Source of the DNA: CALMAK01 sp964392265
GTDB taxonomy: Bacteria > Patescibacteriota > Saccharimonadia > Saccharimonadales > Saccharimonadaceae
Assembly (NCBI GenBank): GCA_964392265.1
Contig: CAYMOS010000004.1
Coordinates: 62,001-126,000 of the forward strand
Length of the DNA: 64,000 nt
Reading direction: 5' to 3'
Position 1 is the stretch's first letter, and the number at the start of each line of letters is the position of its first letter. The position numbers were made by a program, and so were the translations under genes. Positions 55,194 through 62,372 of the stretch are shown here, one piece after another. Below the pieces are notes generated by a model. It worked only from the letters and a program-made list of their open reading frames with translations, made no database searches and was not told the DNA's origin.

Positions 55194-55390
55194 ACACACC
55201 ACCTTTACTTGCACTCAAAAAGCCGCTTCGCTGGAATACAAATCAGGCAAAACCCGAATTGTGCGAAACGGCTATTTGAGTGGTCAAATAGTAGAAGTTT
55301 TGCCGATTGATTTGTATTCCACTTACCATTATATCACGGAGCGGACGACGCGGAGCGTGTCGGCTATGCCGACGTAACAAACAAAAAAAC
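55194..55390 (-). promoter_or_regulatory. Integrase promoter and leader with interleaved repeats
   Basis: A minus-strand -10 TATAAT at 55328-55333 puts the transcript start near 55321. The leader then holds two interleaved inverted repeats: 55212-55231 with 55263-55282, and 55232-55253 with 55297-55321. Their a-b-a'-b' order allows either helix or a pseudoknot just ahead of the SD. Confidence 0.6.
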
Positions 55391-55406
55391 CATGCCGTAG
55401 GCATGG
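55390..55406 (-). terminator. Terminator shielding the integrase leader
   Basis: CCATGCC/GGCATGG with a 3-nt loop, followed on the minus strand by a run of seven T. It would stop transcripts coming from the cargo side. Confidence 0.8.
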
Positions 55407-55511
55407 CAATCTCAAATCTCCCCCCTGAAAAACCCGTGGCTGGCGCTGCGCGCCGCCACCGAAAAAGCCGCCCTTTCGGGCGACCTTTCCGTAAAAAATC
55501 CGTATTTGGAG
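55407..55511 (-). repeat. Inverted repeat A, right copy (105 bp)
   Basis: Reverse complement of 53652-53756; overlaps repeat B by the 7-bp core. Confidence 0.9.
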
Positions 55512-55776
55512 CGAATTTTTATCTTCGCTAGAACCTATTTTACCGCACCAGAGCCAAAAACACCACCCCTGTGGCAACCAACCGACAATCTGTGGAATAC
55601 GCCGCGTGCCGAGCGTAAGCGAGGTAAGCAGGCGAAAAAGCAATAGCGATCTCCAGCCGCGCCGCCTAGCACGGCAAGCCGTGCTGCGCCCCACCAGAAA
55701 AACCCTTTGATTTTTTGAGATTTTCCCCCCCGCCGAATTTCTTTTTTAGTTGTAAAGGGTGTTTCTGGTGGTTCGC
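55505..55776 (+). repeat. Inverted repeat B, left copy (272 bp)
   Basis: Reverse-complement match to 59182-59453 over equal length, including a C7/G7 run conserved in both. Contains a hairpin AGCACGGC/CCGTGCT-type near 55670. Confidence 0.9.
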
Positions 55777-55841
55777 TGTCGCTTTAGCGACTTGGCGGCT
55801 CATATTTTATCGCACTCGTGGTAAAAATTACTGATTTACGG

Positions 55842-55847
55842 TATAAT
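55842..55847 (+). promoter_or_regulatory. -10 element of the cargo operon
   Basis: TATAAT; the predicted +1 (about 55854) coincides with the first base of the basal stem of the structured leader. No good -35. Confidence 0.65.
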
Positions 55848-55853
55848 GAAAGC

Positions 55854-55988
55854 GTCTAGGTAAAACAACAAGAGAGCAGTCTTTTTGACTGTTGCCAAGC
55901 TTAAAAAGCGGCAACCATTCGAAAAGACACGGAGCTTGGCTCTTGTTGTTTGGCCTAGACAACCTAGAATGGTTGTCGTTTTTAATTT
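55854..55988 (+). ncRNA. Structured leader RNA with intrinsic terminator and competing helix
   Basis: Basal stem: TCTAGG (55855-55860) with CCTAGA (55954-55959), and AAACAACAAGAG (55863-55874) with CTCTTGTTGTTT (55940-55951). Inside are AGCAGTC/GACTGTT and CCAAGCT (55895-55901)/AGCTTGG (55933-55939). A terminator follows: GACAACC (55958-55964)/GGTTGTC (55971-55977), then GTTTTTAATTTT. The internal segment 55910-55920 is perfectly complementary to 55967-55977 apart from its G-U-compatible end, so it competes with the terminator. It may be an attenuator or a stand-alone small RNA; no known class recognised. Confidence 0.6.
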
Positions 55989-56011
55989 TAGAGAAAGAGA
56001 GGAACAGCGAC

Positions 56012-56548
56012 ATGAAATCAGCAAGCAAAACGGAACAGACAGGCAGTCAGGGGCTTGCGATTGCGTCGCTCGTTCTCGGTATTTTAGCAATCGTTACATC
56101 TCTTGTATGGTATATCGGCATTACGCTTGGTATTCTTGCTATTGTCTTTGGTGTAATTTCAATCAAAAACGGACGAGGAAAAGCAATCGCTGGCATTGTT
56201 ATGGGTAGTATTGGTATCGTGTTAAGCCTGCTTATTGTTTGGCTCGTACAGGCAGCACTCCCTAGTATGCAGCAAAGCCAACGCGATATGGCACGTAGAA
56301 ACGACGTTAGCGTTATCACTACGGACGTTACGTCATTTATGACAGAAAATCGCGGACAATTGCCAAGTGCAAGCGACCTTACGACTTCTAGTCTTACGCA
56401 AATTACCACCGTAACCGAAAGCGGTACGCCGACCACCGACACCGCCGTATACAAGGCAGGTGTAAATTGCGACGGCGCAGCCTCAACGCGCGCATATGCA
56501 ATCACGGTACTTCTTGAAAACGGTTCAGAATACTGCCTGGGGTCGTAA
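56012..56548 (+). CDS. DUF4190-like membrane protein with pilin-like ectodomain
   Basis: A 178-aa protein (SD GAGAGAGGAAC). Two membrane segments (about 14-35 and 37-75) match DUF4190 style (GLAIASLVLGILAIVTS; IKNGRGKAIAGIVMGSIGIVLSLL). The C-terminal part (DMARRNDVSVITTDVTSFMTENRGQLP ... two Cys) looks like a type IV pilin globular domain. It is the first gene after the structured leader. Confidence 0.7.
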   Translation: MKSASKTEQTGSQGLAIASLVLGILAIVTSLVWYIGITLGILAIVFGVISIKNGRGKAIAGIVMGSIGIVLSLLIVWLVQAALPSMQQSQRDMARRNDVSVITTDVTSFMTENRGQLPSASDLTTSSLTQITTVTESGTPTTDTAVYKAGVNCDGAASTRAYAITVLLENGSEYCLGS

Positions 56549-56564
56549 AAAGTAGGCATTAGAC

Positions 56565-57098
56565 ATGGACACTCTAAAATCTATCGGCGGCACTCTGCTA
56601 GGAATAGCGATTTTTGTCGGTATAATCATTGCGACTATACTTTTCTTTACGCTCGGCGCAAAAGTAGCATTTGAGATTGCACCATTTATCAACTGGCTTG
56701 CTGGCATACTTTTTGTTATCAACCTTGCTTTATTGCTTGTTGCGATCATACCGAAAGCGCGCGGCGTTGTTGGTTTAATCATCTACATCTCGTCCTACGT
56801 CTACGGCTTGTCTGCATGGATTTATGGTCTAGCGGTTACGTTGGCATTGTGGGGATGGCTGGCCGTGATTATCGGTCTATTCTTGGGCGGTATCGGCGTT
56901 GTGCCAATCGGTATGCTCGCGTCAATGTTTAATGGCGAGTGGGGTATTTTCTGGACACTCCTATTTACTGCCGTACTGACGTATGGTTCACGAATAGTCG
57001 GCTATGCACTTGCAAATAGTAGCGCAGGCGCAGCTAATGACGAAGTGATAGACATTGAGCCGACAGATAATAAACGAACTTGGGGAGAGATAGAGTAA
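56565..57098 (+). CDS. Integral membrane protein of element cargo
   Basis: A 177-aa protein with five predicted membrane segments (about 7-30, 38-62, 68-85, 90-115, 125-150) and an acidic cytoplasmic tail (DEVIDIEPTDNKRTWGEIE). The tail ending W-G-E-I-E resembles the RDWGDLE end of the next protein, so they may share an interaction motif. Stop and next start overlap (TAATG). Confidence 0.7.
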   Translation: MDTLKSIGGTLLGIAIFVGIIIATILFFTLGAKVAFEIAPFINWLAGILFVINLALLLVAIIPKARGVVGLIIYISSYVYGLSAWIYGLAVTLALWGWLAVIIGLFLGGIGVVPIGMLASMFNGEWGIFWTLLFTAVLTYGSRIVGYALANSSAGAANDEVIDIEPTDNKRTWGEIE

Positions 57099-57466
57099 TG
57101 ACAAAGCAGAAACAGAGCCTAAAACTACCGATATTTTTGATTGTTGCGCCCATAGCTGGATTGATACTCTCGGTAATTTTGTACGCGATTGTTAATTTTA
57201 TCGTTGCAAGTTCAATGCCAGAAACAACGCCTAGCATTTCTGAGGGCGCAGGCATAGCGCAAGGAGTAGACGCGCAGAGCGATTTGTATGGTGAAACGCC
57301 CGTATTCCAGACGATTGCAAATGTCGTACTATTCCTACTTGGTAGCATTAGTTTATTGGCATTTGTACCATGTCTTGTAGTCGGTATTATTATGATAAAT
57401 AGACGACGCAGCGCGCAAACATCATCAGAAGATAATACATCAAGAGATTGGGGAGATTTAGAATAA
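57098..57466 (+). CDS. Two-pass membrane protein of element cargo
   Basis: A 122-aa protein starting MTKQKQSLKLPIF (SD GGAGAGAT). Two membrane segments (about 12-35 and 75-100) flank a Ser/Gly-rich extracellular loop. The acidic C-terminal tail ends TSRDWGDLE. Stop and next start overlap (TAATG), so translation is coupled through the operon. No family recognised. Confidence 0.7.
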   Translation: MTKQKQSLKLPIFLIVAPIAGLILSVILYAIVNFIVASSMPETTPSISEGAGIAQGVDAQSDLYGETPVFQTIANVVLFLLGSISLLAFVPCLVVGIIMINRRRSAQTSSEDNTSRDWGDLE

Positions 57467-58272
57467 TGCAACTACCCCACTCGGAAACACGCGAAAGCTA
57501 CACGCGACATGTCAAAGTCATTGAGGCAAATCTAAAAGACGCAACATCAGGCGATCTTGACACCGCGCTACTCGCACAAGTCCAAAAGCGGCTTGATGCA
57601 CTCGCCGATAAATATCAATACAGCGAGGAAATCGGGAAAGCAAGATACAAACTTTACGAGCTACAGGCGCTTGTTCACTATTTCAGCGGTTACGATGATG
57701 ATGCGCTAGACTTTATCAACCAAGCGATTGAAATGCGCGGCGATAGCTACGCGCGAGCCGAAAAACTAAAAACACAATTACTAACAAAGGCGCACGCTAC
57801 CAATCCGAAAATAATGACCAAGCAACAGCGCCGCAAAAAACTTATAGGACTTGAGGGCTGGCTGGCGTTTTTTGTTGTTAGTGTTTCAATTTCAACACTG
57901 GCTTATGCTATCGCGGCTATTTTTAGTATCATCAATCTAAACAACCTACCGAATACCGCCGACGCGTACGCGTCGGGTCTATTAAGTCCATACTACAGTT
58001 TCCTTGCGTTCGCGGCTGTCGTAATGGTCGGCGCTGGAATATGGCTTATCGTCCTACTGGCAAAATGGAAGAGGCTTGCTCGTTGGGTTGGTATCGCGTT
58101 TCTGTCATCTGCCGTCGTGATAGCTTTCATTGATTATATGTGGTACGCAGACTTACTGACTAAACTAACAGGGCTTGGGCCGAATAGCGCAAGTGGTGGT
58201 ACATTTGTTGCAATTCTCTGGATTATTTACCTTTGTGTTTCTCGGAGAGTAAAAAGGACGCTAACAAAATGA
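57466..58272 (+). CDS. TPR-like cytoplasmic domain with membrane helices
   Basis: A 268-aa protein (SD GGGGAG). Residues 1-120 form helical pairs reminiscent of a TPR (KARYKLYELQALVHYFSGYDDDALDFINQAIEMRGD). A basic stretch and four membrane segments follow (about 132-155, 175-200, 205-225, 240-258). Stop overlaps the next start as ATGA. Confidence 0.7.
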   Translation: MQLPHSETRESYTRHVKVIEANLKDATSGDLDTALLAQVQKRLDALADKYQYSEEIGKARYKLYELQALVHYFSGYDDDALDFINQAIEMRGDSYARAEKLKTQLLTKAHATNPKIMTKQQRRKKLIGLEGWLAFFVVSVSISTLAYAIAAIFSIINLNNLPNTADAYASGLLSPYYSFLAFAAVVMVGAGIWLIVLLAKWKRLARWVGIAFLSSAVVIAFIDYMWYADLLTKLTGLGPNSASGGTFVAILWIIYLCVSRRVKRTLTK

Positions 58273-58642
58273 CACAGCACAAAGAAAACTATTCATGGGT
58301 GTATATCGGACTTGCCGTACTTATTGGCGGCGCGATTTTGTACTTTCTCTTTTTTCGTCTGGCTCTGGCTATGTAAAAGTAAAATACCGTGATGACAAAG
58401 TGGACGTATCGGCAAGCAACTTTACACCGCTAGACAAAACCGACGCAACCGTTAAGGGCGCATGGTACGACAGCGGCAACGAGTATATGATTATAAAACT
58501 CGGTAGCACCTATTATCATTACTGCGGTATGCCAAGCAGCGCTTGGCGCGACTTTTCGTCGGCAAGTTCACCATATCGGGCATATCAAGACGACATCAAA
58601 GGCAATTTTGACTGTCGCGTAAATCCTGTGCCGAGATACTAG
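58269..58642 (+). pseudogene. Membrane-anchored KTSC-domain protein, broken by a frameshift
   Basis: ATG at 58269 (coupled to the previous stop) opens a 35-aa frame with one membrane segment (YIGLAVLIGGAILYFLFF) that ends at 58376. The continuation, SSGSGYVKVKYRDDK through a KTSC domain (WYDSGNEYMIIKLGSTYYHYCGMP), lies in the -1 frame to 58642 and has no SD of its own. The frames meet at a T6 run near 58350-58356. Could be a sequencing indel, a real mutation or -1 slippage. Restored length about 125 aa. Confidence 0.7.
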
Positions 58643-58644
58643 CC

Positions 58645-58959
58645 ATGAAAAATAATATTTCAATCAACAAATACTTACTTGTCGGGCTTATCGCCGCCGC
58701 GTTAGCAGGCGGCGTTTACGCTGGCTTTTACTACACTAATCAACATTATCAAAACAAAGAGGCTCGCGCACTACGCGAGGAAGCCGAAATATACGAGAAA
58801 AACCTGATTTGCGAGGCGCGCGTTCAGCGCGGCAAAACAGGAGAGATTAAAAGCGACTATTTCATTTTTGAGCGAAGCGCAAAAAAGGAAGATTGCGAAA
58901 AGTTTATAGATTATAAAAACCTACCAGACGACACAGAGGGCGCTTGGTTAGGCTTTTAG
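58645..58959 (+). CDS. Single-pass membrane-anchored small protein
   Basis: A 104-aa protein with an N-terminal membrane segment (about 9-29) and a charged extracellular part with two Cys (NLICEARVQRGKTGE; AKKEDCEKF). It starts 2 nt after the KTSC stop, so it is the last gene of the cargo operon. No family recognised. Confidence 0.65.
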   Translation: MKNNISINKYLLVGLIAAALAGGVYAGFYYTNQHYQNKEARALREEAEIYEKNLICEARVQRGKTGEIKSDYFIFERSAKKEDCEKFIDYKNLPDDTEGAWLGF

Positions 58960-59181
58960 TGGGCAATGTGCGACTGCCAACGGCATAAAGGCGGCGTTAG
59001 CCGTCTTTATATTTCTAGCGAAGCTACGCTATATCTGGTGTGAGTACACCAGATATAGCGTGTATTTCATACTTTCGGTTTATTTGCTGCTTGCTCGTTA
59101 GTCGTTACACTTGCAGGACTAGGGCGCGTAGCGCGTCGGCTTTGCCGACTAAAGCCACGCCGCCTCCACCGCTTGCGGTGG
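58960..59181. terminator. Downstream hairpin cluster of the cargo operon
   Basis: No gene. A terminator lies at 58986-59010 (AAAGGCGGC/GCCGTCTTT, then TATATTT). A perfect 16-bp inverted repeat with a 4-nt loop spans 59026-59061. Further hairpins GTCGGC/GCCGAC and CCACCGC/GCGGTGG lie before repeat B. Confidence 0.7.
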
Positions 59182-59453
59182 GCGAACCACCAGAAACACC
59201 CTTTACAACTAAAAAAGAAATTCGGCGGGGGGGAAAATCTCAAAAAATCAAAGGGTTTTTCTGGTGGGGCGCAGCACGGCTTGCCGTGCTAGGCGGCGCG
59301 GCTGGAGATCGCTATTGCTTTTTCGCCTGCTTACCTCGCTTACGCTCGGCACGCGGCGTATTCCACAGATTGTCGGTTGGTTGCCACAGGGGTGGTGTTT
59401 TTGGCTCTGGTGCGGTAAAATAGGTTCTAGCGAAGATAAAAATTCGCTCCAAA
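59182..59453 (-). repeat. Inverted repeat B, right copy (272 bp)
   Basis: Reverse complement of 55505-55776; ends with the core CTCCAAA against chromosomal sequence. Confidence 0.9.
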
Positions 59454-59488
59454 GTAATAATCCCTCCTCTGTGAGGGATTATTACTTT
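59451..59488 (+). terminator. Original tRNA-Lys terminator, now displaced
   Basis: A perfect 16-bp stem (AAAGTAATAATCCCTC with its complement), 6-nt loop, ending in ACTTTAT. If the element is removed it falls immediately after tRNA-Lys. Confidence 0.75.
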
Positions 59489-61137
59489 ATATGTGGTATA
59501 CTAATATCTAGATTTGAGCACCCGTAGCTCAGTGGATTAGAGCATTTGTCTTCGGAACAAAGGGTCGTACGTTCGAATCGTACCGGGTGTACCAAATGTA
59601 AATCAGAGGACTCTTCGGGGTCCTTTTTGATTGCTGCCAATCTGTAAAGGATACTCAAAGTGCCCGTTCCAAAATCATTCTGCTTGCAGTCCCATTCCAG
59701 TCCCTCAGGGTAGATGATCTTCTGAAATAGCATCCGCGACTCGTAGTCTGCGTCCCTCCAGAGCTTTGCTGGGGTCATTATGAAGTTACAGACGTACTCT
59801 ATCGTGCTTTCACTGATGCGCTGCACCTTTTCTAGTCTCTCTATATCTTCATCGTAGCTTATACGCTCCTTATTCTTGCCTGTTTCGTATATGTCGTAGG
59901 CTTCCTGCGATATCTTTTCGTCTACGAGCTTCTGGAGGGCTTTCTGGATGTCCTTATCTATTGCAGCTAGCTTTGCCCTCGTAGCCTTTAGATCGCTATT
60001 GACGTCTGCCAATTTCTTCTGCGCCGTATTGCGGATAACTGCCTTGAAAAGCTTGATACCTGCCTCTGTCGGCGTGATCGTCTGTAAAAGATCATGAAAC
60101 TTCTCGTGCATAGTCTCTATGTTGACGGAGGACATAGCCTTACATTCGCTACAGTGGTATCGGGGAGAGCTTTTGCCAGAGCCATTCGTCGGTGCAGAGC
60201 CTCGGATCTTGTTTTTGCAGCCAGAGCATACCAAGAACGCCTTAAGTGGGTATAGGTAGTCGTTCTCTTCCTTGCGCTCGTAGACTGGCTTATTGCCAGC
60301 AAGTATTCTCTGATTCTTCTCGTAGGTCTCCATTGTGATGAGCCCATCCCATTGCGCCTTTATCATCTTGTCATCTGTCAGTCGCTTGCCGCAGACATAG
60401 CCAGCGTATAAAGGGTTGCGTAGTATGCGGTTCATCTGATTGAATGAAAATCTTTCACTATCACTGTCTGGTTGTAACTTGATATCCCCTGCGTAATCCA
60501 CGAGACCCGTAACAGTTAGATCGCCAACACTAAACCTATTAAGAACATTCGTAAGCTTCTCGGCTCTATCGTTTGCTGTGTCGGGAGTGAGCGATAGGCG
60601 TGCTTTTGTGCCTTTCTCTCCTGAGGGTACTTTAAGGGGCAGAAATCCATAGGGAGCCTTAGATTGCCACCAACCCTGCCGTGCTACTGTTTTCATGTTA
60701 TCTTTGACGGTCTCTGCCTTGACGTTGTTGTCGAGCTGATGGAACGCGATGGATATATTTTGGATAAACCTACCGTACGGCGTCTCGTCTATATTCTCCT
60801 GCGTTGACCTGAGGAGTACACCGTTACCTAGGAGTGCGGGAGCAATCGTCGTAGAGAACGACTGAAGGTCTCTTGATATACGACTTGTGTTGTAGACGAT
60901 CACGTAGTCTATCTCGCCTCGATGTGTGCGAATATCAGTAAGCATCTCCTGTAGCTTCTCTCGATTGGCTGTAGAGGCAGATACGCCCTCATCTGAGTAC
61001 CAGCCAACAACTTCAACGTTATTGGCTGTTGCATAGCGAAGAATAGCCTGCTGTTGATTAGTCAGCGATGCGCCATCTACCTGCTCCTCGGTAGATACTC
61101 TGATGTAGCCGTAGGCATACTTTTTGAGGTCTTTCAT
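59482..61137 (-). CDS. Large serine recombinase (integrase) overlapping tRNA-Arg
   Basis: Start at 61137 (MKDLKKYAYGYIRVST) is preferred because GGAG lies 6 nt before it; an ATG 12 nt upstream is possible. The 551-aa protein has nucleophile Ser in GYIRVSTEEQ, VIVYNTSRISRD, a recombinase domain, a zinc ribbon (CSGCKNKI ... CSECKAM) and a coiled coil. Its last codons cross the whole tRNA-Arg antisense (HPVRFERTTLCSEDKCSNP), and the stop lies beyond the tRNA 5' end. Confidence 0.94.
   Translation of the reverse strand: MKDLKKYAYGYIRVSTEEQVDGASLTNQQQAILRYATANNVEVVGWYSDEGVSASTANREKLQEMLTDIRTHRGEIDYVIVYNTSRISRDLQSFSTTIAPALLGNGVLLRSTQENIDETPYGRFIQNISIAFHQLDNNVKAETVKDNMKTVARQGWWQSKAPYGFLPLKVPSGEKGTKARLSLTPDTANDRAEKLTNVLNRFSVGDLTVTGLVDYAGDIKLQPDSDSERFSFNQMNRILRNPLYAGYVCGKRLTDDKMIKAQWDGLITMETYEKNQRILAGNKPVYERKEENDYLYPLKAFLVCSGCKNKIRGSAPTNGSGKSSPRYHCSECKAMSSVNIETMHEKFHDLLQTITPTEAGIKLFKAVIRNTAQKKLADVNSDLKATRAKLAAIDKDIQKALQKLVDEKISQEAYDIYETGKNKERISYDEDIERLEKVQRISESTIEYVCNFIMTPAKLWRDADYESRMLFQKIIYPEGLEWDCKQNDFGTGTLSILYRLAAIKKDPEESSDLHLVHPVRFERTTLCSEDKCSNPLSYGCSNLDISIPHIK
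59518..59594 (+). tRNA. tRNA-Arg (TCG anticodon), attachment site
   Basis: Acceptor GCACCCG/CGGGTGT (G-U at the first pair), anticodon stem TTTGT/ACAAA with loop CTTCGGA (anticodon TCG), T stem GTACG/CGTAC and encoded CCA. TATACT about 15-20 nt upstream is a likely -10. The integrase runs through it on the opposite strand. Confidence 0.94.
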
Positions 61138-61159
61138 AGTTGACTCCATTATAGTATAC

Positions 61160-61300
61160 CTACTGGTTTTCTGGAACTTTTACATTAAGCAATAACAGTA
61201 CGCTTATCTGTTCCATAAAGTTAAGCAGTTTTATTAGGTCATCATCGCTGATGTCCTCTTGTGTTGCGCCCAGAATCTTCCGAGCCTCTTTGATGGTCAT
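61160..61300 (-). CDS. 46-aa small protein upstream of the tRNA-Arg integrase
   Basis: ATG at 61300 follows AAAGGAGG, one of the best SDs in the window. The 46-aa product (MTIKEARKILGATQEDISDD ... ending VKVPENQ) is mostly helical and has no membrane segment. It lies 22 nt before the integrase start, suggesting cotranscription. Short acidic proteins of this kind often precede serine recombinases; role unknown. Confidence 0.65.
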   Translation of the reverse strand: MTIKEARKILGATQEDISDDDLIKLLNFMEQISVLLLLNVKVPENQ

Positions 61301-61404
61301 ATAGACCTCCTTTCTTTTAGTGTTATAGAAAGGAGTATAAAAGGTGGAAATCGCCTGACAGTCGCCACTTTGGCGATAATGTAGAGATGCCCGACTAGCA
61401 GGGG

Positions 61405-62073
61405 CTAATCGGAGTGTAGCATATAGCTCTCGTCTGAGTTTAGGGCGAGCCGTATGCGTCTTTCTCTATTGATCTTAGGCAATAGTCCATTCAACTTACT
61501 CACCACTTTATGCACGTCTTGGTCTAACTTATGTGTCCCATCTATCTCGCCCCATAGATTGCGCTTGATACTCCCTAGGGTTAGTGATCGAGTGCGGCTC
61601 TCTAGAAACTGTACGAGAAGTTTTTTCGTCTGCGTAGACAAGCCAACTAGCTCCGTGCCGTTTAATAGCACTTCGCCAGTCGGCTTTACTTCGTATTCTC
61701 CGTAGGTAGCGCTTTGCGTAGATCTTTCGTGCCTATCTATCGCTGCACCTATGCGTGTCTTCTCGTCTCTTAGGATGTCTCTTACTTCTTTTGCTGCCTG
61801 TCTTCTTGCGTGGAATCCTGCAATAATATCTGTACCGTCAATGGGTGCTAGCGCCTCTGAGAGAGCGATGTGAATGTCTCGCATAGCACAGGCGGCTATA
61901 GTCTCATCTACGACTGCGCTCCATAATCGGAGGCGTTCTAGTATGGTTTCATTTGAAGGGCTTGTATCTATGGCATGTTTAAGCCCTGAAGACTCCTCTA
62001 GTAGCTGTCCTAGTGTTTGTGCCGTACGATCAAGTGCTTCGAGGTCTTCTACGTAGGTAGGGATGTTGGGCAT
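61405..62073 (-). CDS. Winged-helix (OmpR-type C-terminal) protein of the tRNA-Arg element
   Basis: Start MPNIPTYVEDLEALDRT at 62073 lies 9 nt after TATAGT. The 222-aa protein has an N-terminal helical region (1-130) without a receiver and a C-terminal winged helix (VLLNGTELVGLSTQTKKLLVQFLESRT ... RIRLALNSDESYML) like Trans_reg_C domains. It is a candidate regulator of the element, divergent in architecture from classical response regulators. Confidence 0.7.
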   Translation of the reverse strand: MPNIPTYVEDLEALDRTAQTLGQLLEESSGLKHAIDTSPSNETILERLRLWSAVVDETIAACAMRDIHIALSEALAPIDGTDIIAGFHARRQAAKEVRDILRDEKTRIGAAIDRHERSTQSATYGEYEVKPTGEVLLNGTELVGLSTQTKKLLVQFLESRTRSLTLGSIKRNLWGEIDGTHKLDQDVHKVVSKLNGLLPKINRERRIRLALNSDESYMLHSD

Positions 62074-62119
62074 AGTATGTTCACTATAGCACGGCACAGG
62101 ATAATCTTGAGAGGTGCTG

Positions 62120-62314
62120 TTATAGGTTGAATAGCGCAAAGACGATGAGGAGTTCGGGCAGAACGATCCATATAGGTATTACGGATATAATGCTCCATCC
62201 CGAGCCTATGAGGTTGATGATTGCCCAGATACCAGCCAAATAAGCTATTACATGTACTATAGCCAATACAGCTCCGACTGTCGCACCTGCTGCTTCTTTG
62301 ATATTGTTGTTCAT
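62120..62314 (-). CDS. Small two-pass membrane protein
   Basis: A 64-aa protein with two membrane segments (about 10-33 and 41-60) and GGGAG upstream. No family recognised. It lies 58 nt after the DUF805-like gene stop and overlaps the promoter area of the winged-helix gene. Confidence 0.6.
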   Translation of the reverse strand: MNNNIKEAAGATVGAVLAIVHVIAYLAGIWAIINLIGSGWSIISVIPIWIVLPELLIVFALFNL

Positions 62315-62372
62315 TATCTTATTACTCCCTGTACGCTACGATTATTCACCGTAAGCCCTTGATACTCGTACT

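Larger units (their letters stand above)
55407..55776. other. Putative intact attP-like site (arm A, core, arm B)
   Basis: It joins the reverse complement of arm A to that of arm B through TTTGGAG. That is the sequence expected for the circular form of the element, but here inside the integrated copy and inverted. Confidence 0.65.
53652..59453. mobile_element. Element in tRNA-Lys with an inverted internal attP-like site
   Basis: The core CTCCAAA occurs at 53652-53658 (tRNA-Lys 3' end) and 59447-59453, and inverted at 55505-55511. Arm A (from 53659) and arm B (up to 59446) meet at the middle copy exactly as they would in an excised circle. Outside the right core lies a terminator that would directly follow tRNA-Lys without the element. 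Contents are the integrase, an attP-like site and a membrane-protein operon. Confidence 0.8.
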
